Source: Xanthostigma xanthostigma
Lineage: Eukaryota; Arthropoda; Insecta; Raphidioptera; Raphidiidae
NCBI GenBank assembly: GCA_963575645.1
Contig: OY754470.1
Span: 29,618,501 to 29,682,500, forward strand
Reading direction: 5' to 3'
DNA: 64,000 nt
Numbering within the stretch: position 1 is the first letter of the stretch; every line of letters starts with the position of its first letter. Positions 1 to 9,730 of the stretch are shown here, in pieces. The position numbers and the translations under genes are program-made. The notes below the pieces were generated by a model. That model searched no databases and had not been told where the DNA came from. It worked only from the letters and a program-made list of their open reading frames with translations.

Positions 1-572
1 TGTGACAAATACCAAATTTTTAAGTCAAAAAGTTTGCGAGAAAGTCGTCTATAACAGAGGGACGGACGAACGGACACCGAATTGAGTTCATAAGTATTTC
101 GTTTGCACGGACCACTAAAAACAAATTAAATAGTATAGTGGCTGGTCAGTAAGAAGAAAAGGGTTAAATAATGCGGAACTTGCGTATCCGATACTTAATT
201 TTCAGTTTGAATATTGTTCAGCATCATTTTTAATCAAAGTAATTGTTAAAGAAATGTGTTATAAAATGTAAAATTTGAAATTTTTTATTTTACTTTTACT
301 TGGTCAAGAAGTATAGTTTTGGACACGCTACTGACTACTGATTGGAAAATAATTACATAATGATATTAGACTGTTAATTAAAGGCGGAGTCAAGACAATG
401 TTTATAAATGAGAAATATTGTAGGCAGTATCTTGACCAGTGGTTTCCAACCTGGGGATAATTACCACCAAAGTGTTAAAATATAATTTTCTTCGTATTTT
501 AGATATTAAAATTTAATACGAAAACAAGTCTGCCATACAACAACCGCTAGATGACTGTTGGGTTGTTGGTTA

Positions 573-637
573 ACAACCAACAACCTAACAGCCAACAGCC
601 AACAACCCAACAGCCCAATAGCCAACAGCCCAACAGC
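573..637. repeat. Short minisatellite, CCAACAGCC-like unit
   Basis: An imperfect tandem array of 7-9 bp units (CAACAACC, CCAACAGC, CCAATAGC). It is read directly from the sequence. It is a low-complexity repeat with no sign of function. Confidence 0.7.
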
Positions 638-712
638 AAATAATTAGTAAAATCTACTTATTTTATAATAGAACGCAGAAGTTAATTATCGCAAAATTAT
701 GAAAAAATATAT

Positions 713-745
713 TGTCTGAAAAAATTGGTCGACAATTTTATTTAT
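713..745 (+). repeat. 3' fragment of short retroposon-like family
   Basis: The segment TGTCTGAAAAAATTGGTCGA plus the following AT-rich tail is also found at 26.7 kb, 59.9 kb and, more diverged, at 15.6 kb. Only the right end of the unit is present here. The better copies at 26646-26771 and 59863-59977 show the full unit and its target duplications. Confidence 0.55.
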
Positions 746-755
746 ATTATACTTA

Positions 756-3411
756 TAGACCGGCAGCTCGTGACAGATTTTATCAACCAATCGTATCGCG
801 TATGCCCTTCAAGTTGATGGTTATAAAGTAGGTTTAACTAAAAAATGGATCTAAGCGAGATCGTGTGGGCGGGACATGTTACGTGCAATGTCATCTGAAA
901 TTGCAAAAAAAAATTGAATTTTTAATCAATCGTATCGCGTATGCCATTCATGCCTTGATGTAATTTATAAAAAAACAAATCCAGAGAAGCATCGGCATAC
1001 GTTTAGGTCGGGGCCTTGTGGCTGAACTCAGTCCTCGAAGTTGCAAAAAAAAACAATAATTTTAACCAATCGTATTACGTATGCCGTGTCTACTAAATGT
1101 TTATATTGATTGTGAAAATCATTTTTGACCAGTCGGCATACGTTTCAACTGGGGCCAAATATTTTTTTTCAATGATGGCGTTTGTAAAAAAAAACCTTGT
1201 TTTAAATCAATCGTATCGTTATTGAAAATTGTTGCAAAACACTGTTTTCATTGTAAAATAAAGAAATACAAGCTGGCATACAATAATTTTGGGGTCCGGT
1301 GGTTGGAGGAACCAGAGAAGTTGCAAATTTTGATATGAATTTTTTTCAATCGTATCGCGTATGCCCTTCTGGATTTTACTAGTAATCATACTTTTTTCAT
1401 CAAATTCAAAAGGGCATACAATTTCCGTGGGGCTAAAACGCGTAATAGCCCAGTCAATGCACAGAAAAAACTGCCAAACCTGGAAATTCTACCAAACAGC
1501 ACCGATTAGCACCAAAATTTGGCTGTAGGTTCTACTTACCCTCTATTTTAAAGTTGTCAATGAAAACCTATACTATTATCTTATAAAAACAACATTATAA
1601 TATATATTTCTTATGCGCTTGCACCGACGTCTCTCAAAAACAATAGGCCTCTTCATATTTGTATATCAAACATCCTCCCAAAATTTGGTTTCATTCCGCT
1701 CATCCATGATGTTGGAACGGTAAAAAATGTCAAAACTGACATTTTCATCTGTCAAAGTATGTTCTAATAATTAATTAGTTATTCAAATCGTTAACTCAGA
1801 AGGCGTTGCATTTCACAAAATACTAATGTCAAAAGACTGAAATGACATTCGTTTTTGAACAAATGCAGTATTTTTATTTTAAGACAGAACATACGCTGTT
1901 TTTAAATTCCCATGGTACAGTATGCAACAAACGAAGACAGACGATTCGTGTATGCTATGTATTAGACAAAATTGAATTTATAGAGCTTGTTTTCTATATA
2001 AAGCTGTATAAAAAAAGTGTTTCGACGAATTCTATTATACAAAATCTATGTAAAATTTTCTCCTCTTTCGTTTAAAACGAACTGATTGAGCGAATTATAA
2101 GCAAAAAACTTAGTTTGCTTCTCGTTTGGGAGTTTTGGAGGGTTTTTAATTATTTGTTGTTCTAGCGGCAATAGAAATACACACTCTGTGAAAATTTCAA
2201 CTCTCTACCTATTACGGTTTTTGAGCTACAACCCGCTGACAGACCGACGGACTGACAGCGGAGGCTTAGTAATAGGGTCCCGTTGAGCACCCTTCGGGTA
2301 CGAAAACCTAAAAACAATGAATTTTTCGGGGAAAACTCATAGAAATTTTTTTGAAGTGTTTGAAAAAATATTTATTTTTTTATGGAAGCTCCTAGTATCA
2401 AAATTAAGCGAGTTATGATGGCGTTTGTAAAAAAAAAACCTTGTCTTAAATCAATCGTATCATTATTGAAAATTGTTTCAAAACACTGTTTTCATTGTAA
2501 AACAAAGAAATACAAGCATAACGGCTAACGTGAATCCGTATGCCTTCATAAAATTTGGCCGAATAGCATAATTTTGCAGAAAAATTGCAAAGGGCATAGA
2601 TTTGACTCTATTTAATAAATAGAGTCACTGTGATCCATTGAAGTTAATGATAAGTATTTCGTGGCATACTTGATTCGGTTGAAAAAAATATTCCAAACAC
2701 ATCTACTTTTTAAAAAAATGTTGATTCTCGTTATTGTCCCGCACAATTTGTATGCCCTTTTAAATTTGATAAGAAATAATAATTACGAAGTTAAATCCAA
2801 AAGGGCATACACGATACGATTGGTTTATTATGGATACATTTTTTATAGTTTTAAAACGTATGCCTTTGGACAAGGTCTCGAAAATATGTATGCCGTTAAA
2901 ATATATAACATATAAAAATCGGAATTAACCATGGGTTCAAAGGCATACACGATACGATTGATTTAAAACAAGGTTTTTTTTACAAACGCCATCATTGAAA
3001 AAAAAATATTTGGCCCCAGTTGAAACGTATGCCGACTGGTCAAAAATGATTTTCACAATCAATATAAACATTTAGTAGACACGGCATACGTAATACGATT
3101 GGTTAAAATTATTGTTTTTTTTGCAACTTCGAGGACTGAGTTCAGCCACAAGGCCCCGACCTAAACGTATGCCGATGCTTCTCTGGATTTGTTTTTTTAT
3201 AAATTACATCAAGGCATGAATGGCATACGCGATACGATTGATTAAAAATTCAATTTTTTTTTGCAATTTCAGATGACATTGCACGCTACATGTCCCGCCC
3301 ACGCGATCTCGCTTAGATCCATTTTTTAGTTAAACCTACTTTATAATCATCAACTTGAAGGGCATACGCGATACGATTGGTTGATAAAATCTGTCACGAG
3401 CTGCCGGTCTA
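756..3411. mobile_element. Large modular fold-back transposon, copy 1 (2656 bp)
   Basis: The element starts TAGACCGGCAGCTCGTGACA and ends with its reverse complement. It is flanked on both sides by TTA (753-755 and 3412-3414), a 3-bp target duplication. The inverted arms match closely for at least 460 bp (756-1219 against 2950-3411). They are built from phased ~140-bp modules: GTATGCC at 800, 939, 1079 and 1359, and GGCATAC at 2804, 2942, 3083, 3222 and 3361. Each module pairs a GTATGCC box (next to CAATCGTATCGC) with a GGCATAC box 50-70 bp away. No transposase is visible, so it is probably non-autonomous. The centre contains an unrelated dispersed repeat (about 1670-2310). A shorter copy lies at 47398-48666. 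The superfamily is not recognised; the architecture resembles fold-back elements. Confidence 0.85.
1670..2310 (+). repeat. Dispersed repeat inside fold-back copy 1
   Basis: About 440 bp of this segment (1670-2110) recurs in inverted orientation in an intron of the RasGAP1 gene (13410-13852). The right part ends with a tail containing GACAGACCGACGGACTGACA and AATAGGGTCCCGTT, then CTTCGGGTACG. In my memory this kind of motif is common at the 3' ends of insect repeats, possibly non-LTR elements. No reverse transcriptase is visible, so the class is uncertain. The segment is absent from fold-back copy 2. Confidence 0.5.
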
Positions 3412-3596
3412 TTATATTTAACACTGAAGTGATATATTTTGATGTTTATATCTTAAATTTAAATTTTTAATGGCTACAAAAATACAAAAAATAGAACTGT
3501 TTTGGTACCAAACTAATTATTTTTCTATCTGCTTGTTTATATCTTGTCAAAGACAAATTTTAGAACTATTATGTAATAATATTACAATACTGTGGG

Positions 3597-4094
3597 CAGG
3601 GCCGGTTTATTGTATAGTGCAAATGAGACAAATGTCTAGGGTTCGGTTTTTAGAAGGACCCGGTCAATCTGTCTATTTTGAACAGATTTGTAAACATGAT
3701 AGTTTACTTTTCTGTTGGACAACTGTGTAGTATAATAAACAAATAAACAAAAATGTGTTGCTTTTTATATGGTTATTCTAAAATCTAAAGAAACTGTGTT
3801 GTTATGTTTCTTTTTAATAAAAACTAATTTTCCCGATAATTTAGAATTCTTTTTATACACTCAAAAAAAAATTGAATTACTGTTTCTCGTCTATTTTTCA
3901 GGTTTCAAAAAGGATAACTGAGAAAAATATTAAATTTTGATAGTTAACTGATCAACGAATTGTAGTTATCAATACTGATACTTTTACTAATATTACATAG
4001 AAAATTAATGTACTATTTATTAATAGAATAATTTTTACTATTTAATCATAGTAGATTGAAATTAGGAGCGCCAAAGTGGGTTAGTCCGGCCCTG
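3597..4094. mobile_element. hAT-type non-autonomous element (498 bp)
   Basis: The terminal inverted repeats read CAGGGCCGG at the left and CCGGCCCTG at the right. They are flanked by ACTGTGGG (3589-3596) and ACTGTGGA (4095-4102), an 8-bp target duplication with one mismatch. CAGGG ends plus 8-bp duplications are typical of the hAT superfamily. The interior is AT-rich and shows no transposase. Confidence 0.85.
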
Positions 4095-4289
4095 ACTGTG
4101 GAAGGGGTTAAAATTTTAAAAATATAATTAGTTAGATAACAGTCTGACGTCTTGTTCTGCTCGCTATAAATACCTCTTAACTGTTTCTGGGTGCCGGATA
4201 GCAAATTTCTGATATTTATACGTTTTTTGAAAATATTGGAATAAAATCGAATCTTTTCTTCACTTTTTCTTAATTAAAACCCTCTAAAG

Positions 4290-4740
4290 GCTGACAGACA
4301 ACACACAGCCTAAACCGGTAGGTCTATAGAGCAATGAAATTTTGCACATGAGTTTCTTATAACGCGGATGTGTACTCAAGAAGGATTTTTGAAAATTCAT
4401 CCCCTAAGGGGGTTAATTTACTTAGTTAAAACTTTAACATTGACTGACCGTATACAACGCCCAGTCTAAACCGGTGGGTCTAGAAGCATGCAATTTTGTA
4501 TAGAAGTCCCCTTTAAGGCGTAAGTGAGCACTGAAAGGATTTTTGAAAATTCATCCTCTATAGGGCGTAAATCTACTTATATAGTTAAAAGTTAAAACTC
4601 TAACACTAGGCTGATGTACAACGCACAGCCAAAACCGATACTAGAAGTATGCAATTTTGCATATAGAAGTCACCTATATCGGGGTGTCAAACTGATTTAT
4701 CTATAAAGGACCATTTATAAGATTTAGGGTGTGTTAGCGG
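4290..4740 (+). repeat. Three diverged tandem units of ~150-165 bp
   Basis: Three head-to-tail units begin near 4294, 4446 and 4611. Each contains an ACGCACAGCC-like box, AAACCGRTAGGTCTA, GCAATTTTGCA, and (in the first two) GGATTTTTGAAAATTCATCC. They lie upstream of the Helitron 3' end at 5161 and may be its internal satellite. That link is inference. Confidence 0.65.
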
Positions 4741-5133
4741 GCTAGACTCTAAATTAAAAACTAAAACACATACTAAATTGAAATCTTTAATTATTTAGTT
4801 TACATTAACTTTCATATAAAAGTAAAAAGGGTAAATTATCTTGGGCTTGAGGATCCAGATACCTGAAGTCTCTTGTTTTTGATAAACTCATTATGTCAGG
4901 TGTCATATTTGAGGTAGTTTTTTTCAGAATAGATTCTGGTCGCGGGCCATCCTGACAGAGCCGTCTTTAACCTATTGGAGGCCCTGGGCATATGAGGATA
5001 ATGGGACCCCAGGCCTTGACAGAGCCACTTTAAATTATTATTATAGAGAATAAAAAAAATGTGCTTCAATTTTGAGATTGACAGCTATAAATAGTATACA
5101 CTGGAATGTACCAGCTTACAAACATAAATTCCG

Positions 5134-5161
5134 CGCGGACGAAGCCGCGGGTAATAGCTAG
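5134..5161 (+). mobile_element. Helitron 3' terminus
   Basis: A GC-rich hairpin (CGCGG, loop ACGAAG, CCGCG at 5134-5149) is followed by GGTAATAG and then CTAG, with T as the next base. A hairpin about 10 nt upstream of CTAG, inserted before T, is the classic Helitron 3' end. The 5' TC end was not located, so the extent is unknown; the tandem units at 4290-4740 may belong to it. No Rep/helicase coding is visible. Confidence 0.75.
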
Positions 5162-5290
5162 TTTATGTATAAAATTACTATTTAGCTGGGCGCCTGATAC
5201 TTTTATGTTTATATTATTGACTGACGAATTTTTTAAGATTGCGTAATTTAGTCCAGTACATTTAGAAATATTTAATATACCTAGGTGTGT

Positions 5291-6856
5291 CCCAAAAATT
5301 TGCGCATTCCTCAAATTGCCCCGTCCGCCGCCATCTTGGATTCTGTTTTATATTTTCAATTGCTCATATCTCGCGTTCTAATAATCTCACAGTAATCGCT
5401 CTAGGGTCTTGGACTCGTCAGGATTTACTCGTTAATTGAATGTCTATAATCAAGTAAAACTCTCCAATCTACTGGAAAAAAGCTATTAGCGTCCAAAGTT
5501 ACAAGTTTTTTGCTAAAAGTTCTTGCGCTCGGTTTTTCCGCACTCGCACTCGCACCTTGCGCTGCATTTCTCGCTTTTATAACTTTTATAACGCAAATTA
5601 ATTAAGATCAACAACATATTTGTTAAATCTATGCTAAAACACGCGTTTTACATTAATTTTTTATTTAAATTTATAACTCCGATCAATAGTGACGTGTATG
5701 AGTCGGACGAACATGTAAATATTTGGAGCCGGAACGAAATTACCTACCCCCCGTTTTCGAGGATGCGGCATACGGTGGAATTATTAAAATTTCTCTTTGC
5801 GTAACCCCCCAAAACGGCCAAAAACCACCCCCGAACGGGGTGACACGCGCATTACGTTATTCCCTTTCCGCAAAAAATGTTTTTTCCCTGTTTTTGAGGA
5901 TGCTGAGCACGGTGGTGATATTGAAAATTGCCGCCGACTCTCAGCAACCTCGAAACGGGTGAATTTTTTCATATCACCAGCAAAATTGGGTTATCTCTCC
6001 ATTTCAGGGGATTTTGAGATTTCGCCGGTGGAGGGGTTGGTGAGAGTCGGTGGCAATTTTCAACACCACCATCGTACTCAGCATCTTCAAAAACAGGGAT
6101 ATTTTTTTTATCAGAAAGAGAATAACGTAAGGCGCGTTTAACACCGCTCGAGGGTAGTTTTTGGCCTTTTTGGGAGGTTGCGCAACCCTAAAAAGAAATT
6201 TTAATATTTTTACCGTACGCCACATCCTCGAAAACGGGGAGGGGTAGGTAATTTCGTTCCGGCTCTAAATATTTACATGTTTGTTCGACTCCACACGCCA
6301 CTATTAATCTGAATTGATTTAAATAAAAAATTAATGTAAAACGCGTGTTTTAGCATAGATTTAACGAATATGTTGTTGATCAAAATTAATTTGCGTTATA
6401 TTAATTACAAAAGCGAGAAATGCAGCGGGAGGTGCGAATTTTAGAGGCTTCAAAATAGCACGATAATGAACAGCGCAGCTTCGAGCGTGGATTTGCGGGC
6501 GAGGAGTCAACCGATCGGAATGATTTTTTTTTTTTAAATACTGGATATTGAGTCTAGTTTAAATAGTAAACTGTCGGCGGGGGTCTCAGATGCATTGGAA
6601 AGAGCTACGCGCGAAAAAACCGGGCGCAAGAACTTTTAGCAAAAAACTTGTAACTTTGGACGCTAATAACTTTTTTCCAGTACATTGGAGAGTTTTACTT
6701 GATACATTCAATTAAAGAGTAAATCCTGACGAGTCCAAGACCCTAGAGCGATTACTGTGGGATTATTAGAACGCGAGATATGAGCAATTGAAAATAAAAA
6801 AACAGAATCCAAGATGGCGGCGGACGGGGAAATTTGAGGAATGCGCAAATTCTGGG
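5291..6856. mobile_element. Large fold-back element, near-complete palindrome (~1.57 kb)
   Basis: The left end (CCCAAAAATTTGCGCATTCC) and the right end (GGAATGCGCAAATTCTGGG) are inverted copies. The arms run almost to the centre (roughly 5291-5945 against 6030-6856), and the right arm carries extra DNA around 6430-6620. Within each arm a GAGGATGC-type block is repeated. Open frames on both strands here mirror the arms and are not genes. No clear target duplication was found, so the exact ends are approximate. Confidence 0.8.
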
Positions 6857-8159
6857 TTAAGGTCTCCATCGAAGACCCTTTCGAATGAGCAGCAAAAGAA
6901 AAAATGTATCTGAAATTTTTGGGTCAATTCCTAAATGCACCGGACTATAGAAACTCTTAGGTACCGCCGTTTGGTCGTCGCCAATAAGTGCATGTGCCAT
7001 ATAATTATGGGAAATACAGTAATAAGCAGGGTCTGTTCTTAAGGAGCAAAGGGTAAGAGTAGCGGATGACCTTTCCAGAAAAAGCTTGGAATGGGTGTAT
7101 CTCCAATACGAGTCCAAGGAATGCGTTTTATGAAAGCAGCGTGATAATTTCTCTCCGTGAAAGCAGCTATAAAATAATAAAAATCTTTTATTTTTTCAAT
7201 GTTCTATTACATGTTGTTTTGAAACACCTTTATTTTGTATCTATACCAATTGAAGTGTCTCCTACACCTAACATTTTTAATTTGACAAACATTATTTTCA
7301 TTACAACACTTTATAATACGCAATATCTAGTAATACGATACCTCTTAAATGGTTCTGGAGGCTGGATAACAAAAATTTGGAACTTAGCTTTATGAAAAGA
7401 TAAGTTCAATTTCCAAAGACACAAAAATTTTATAGTTACTTTTATACAAAATTATTTTTTCTTATTTTCAAATTCGAACAGCTTCTAGAAAATGACACAA
7501 TGAATTTAACAAGCCCATCTGTGACGCTGTATCGCTTACCGTTTCGAAGATAGACTGGTTCCAAATTCCAAATGTTTTTCCAAGTCTGTAAATACATGTC
7601 TGATACTTTTCAATTCGGTATACTCACAGAAAAGGGCATTCTAGATTTAATGAGTATGCCCAAAGGTCAAAGCCCAACATTGTTTTCCGTTTAAAAAAAG
7701 TCATAATATACTACGCGTACCCTTAAAAAAAGTTATTTTTGCGAATAGCCCAAAAAACCGAAACTTCAACTGGTTTTTTTTTCACCTGATTGTAGGTGTA
7801 TTTTGTTATTTCAACAAAAAACTCAAATAAGATGTGATTTGCAAATAAATTAATAAAATTGTATTATTAATATTCATAGAAACTAATATTCCAAGAAATA
7901 GGTAAGTGCTTGTATTAGCTGAAAAATACATGACATATTTTAAAACAATGCAACTCGACTTCCTGTTACGCGTGATTTTTAAATCTGCTTTATTTCTATA
8001 CAGCTTTCCATACTCTATAAATGATTTTTTAATTATATTTATAATGACCGTTGTTTCGTTGCATTATTTTTTTTTCTAGATAAGCAGGTACACCTATAAA
8101 ATGTTTTCTGGCACTAACATCAAATAAAAAAAAAACTTTCTAATCTAATTTGTATACGA
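6857..8159. other. Intergenic, no gene recognised
   Basis: AT-rich DNA with short open frames that match no family I know. A stretch near 7320-7400 (CCTCTTAAATGGTTCTGGAG) weakly resembles 4160-4210, suggesting diverged copies of one dispersed repeat. Confidence 0.5.
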
Positions 8160-8162
8160 TAA

Positions 8163-8935
8163 AGCCGGTAACGGACTGAGAGCGATAATATAATATATAT
8201 TATATCTTACATATTACAAAAATATCGCTTGTGATTAAAAAGTACAAAACGCCGCGCATTGACGCTATAATATATATCTATATCCAAGCGGTATATTTCA
8301 TGAAAGTACAAATATGCTTTCCGAGCGATATTTTGCATTATATCTCACCTTCCTCATGCGTCTTGTCGCCCGCAGATGTCCTGCTGCCGTCGGTCACTTT
8401 GTTGTCTATAGACTACATATGCTTTTTGGCAGCTTTTTATTATTGAGTTTATCTTGTGATACATGCTAGTCGCTCTAAAGAATTAATGCTGTCCCGAAAA
8501 TTTGTATTTTTCTTCTTTATATCATCTTTAATTAAATCATGAAGTTCAAAAAATGTTTTTTCTCAATTCGAAAATAATTTGTGAATTTTTCGTCACTCAA
8601 ATCATTAAAAAGCGTAAATTCACCCCGTTCTTTTCTAAATTTTATATGCTCAGATATCCAAAATCTTGGTTTTTCATTTTGGACAGTAGCAATCATTAAA
8701 ATATCATCACATGCGGCATTTGATTCATCCTCCGATGAGCTATCGATGGTATCCAGCAATAGCATGCTATTAAGAGGCATTTTGAAAAAAAAATATGCAC
8801 ATACACTAGGAAATAAAGTTTAAACTTACAAAATATAAAAAATTAATCCGCAGCACTCAACATATAATATTATATTATATCTCATTACAGAGCTATTATA
8901 TATATTATATTATCGCTCTCAGTCCGTTACCGGCT
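8163..8935 (-). mobile_element. PIF/Harbinger element, internally deleted (773 bp)
   Basis: The terminal inverted repeats begin AGCCGGTAACGGACTGAGAG and continue into GCGATAATATAAT. TAA flanks both sides (8160-8162 and 8936-8938), the standard 3-bp Harbinger target duplication. On the minus strand, 8780 down to 8532 encodes about 82 residues including RFWISEHIKFRKERGEFTLF, then an F-x-x-YFRI block. This matches the start of Harbinger (DDE_Tnp_4) transposases, where an RFWV..RxxxGEF..L and YFRM motif precedes the catalytic core. The DDE region and the MADF partner gene are missing, so it cannot be autonomous. Confidence 0.88.
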
Positions 8936-9087
8936 TAAAGTTTGTGATTACAAAAAAACTGACAACGATAATAATAGCTAGTTAATGGAACAACGATTTA
9001 TGAATGTAATTTTCCTATCAGTGTTATCTAGTAACAGACATAGAATCAATATACAAAATGCCAATTAACTTTACGCAAACATAATAA

Positions 9088-9288
9088 TTACATGATCAAG
9101 AGTTCGAGCTGGTGTTTCCGAGGAATTGAAGCCCTTGAAGAAAATCCCACATCCGGATAATTTCCTGCATTTAGATTCATATTACCATTTACATTACCCA
9201 TATTACTAAACATATGCATTGCATTGGGCGTATGCGCGTTTGTATTGTCTGCCATTCGAGTGAGACTGCGAGGGACTGCACAAAGCAA
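9088..9288 (-). CDS. Possible first exon of a divergent gene, unrecognised
   Basis: On the minus strand a frame opens with MLCAVPRSLTRMADNTNAHT and continues N- and M-rich (MHMFSNMGNVNGNMNLNAGN), ending QLELLIM before a stop. The second Met (9255) looks like the better start. GTAATT at the end of the frame (ATCAT then GTAATT) could be a splice donor. The composition is less random than nearby frames, and it lies head-to-head with RasGAP1 about 0.45 kb away. I could not find a second exon or a known family, so it may be spurious. Confidence 0.25.
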   Translation of the reverse strand: MLCAVPRSLTRMADNTNAHTPNAMHMFSNMGNVNGNMNLNAGNYPDVGFSSRASIPRKHQLELLIM

Positions 9289-9709
9289 AGGACGGGAGAT
9301 AAGATTTTATTTTCATTCATTAATAGAGAACCGTCCGTGTGTTACAACTAACACATGTAGGAAATACATCCTATTTGTATATTTAACGTGAATGATATGA
9401 GCAACGGTTGAAATTGATAAAAAAATAAGTAAATTTCTTAAATAAACATATCGTGTTATTTGATCAATCATATCTGTTAATGTAAGCAAAGAGTACAATG
9501 TTGCTTTTGTGAATGGAACGACATAACGTGTTTTTATCGAGTTCGTTATATGTGTAGTGTACAGAGAATCGTGTATTATAAAGTGTGGTTTGTGTAGTTT
9601 AATGAACAGCGATACCTCGGGCATTCGACAAAGCAAACATAATTTATTATAAGCCATTGCAACACTCCGGAAGTGGCTAACCTTTACTTATATTCCATCT
9701 GACTCAGTT

Positions 9710-9730
9710 ATGGAGTCATGGAAGAATTAG
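9710..9730 (+). promoter_or_regulatory. Overlapping upstream ORF at RasGAP1 start
   Basis: An ATG at 9710 opens a six-codon frame ending TAG at 9728-9730, in a different frame from the RasGAP1 start at 9718 and overlapping it. If the mRNA begins upstream, ribosomes starting here would bypass the main start, so the uORF could lower translation. Confidence 0.4.

Larger units (their letters stand above)
1..755. other. Intergenic AT-rich stretch, no gene
   Basis: No convincing coding sequence on either strand. It holds a short CAACAGCC-type minisatellite near 573-637, a fragment of a dispersed repeat near 713-745, and the left flank of the large fold-back element that starts at 756. Confidence 0.6.

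Noticed and set aside
2661-2915. Open frame shared between 2661-2915 and 47972-48169
   Set aside because: It lies in the modular arm of both fold-back copies and encodes a random AT-rich peptide. Identity reflects element similarity, not coding.
5723-6225. Overlapping open frames on both strands around 5.7-6.2 kb
   Set aside because: They are reverse complements of each other within the arms of the 5291-6856 palindrome and match no family.
9313-9657. 114-codon minus-strand frame upstream of RasGAP1
   Set aside because: Hydrophobic AT-rich random peptide with no motif, no splice logic and no known relative.
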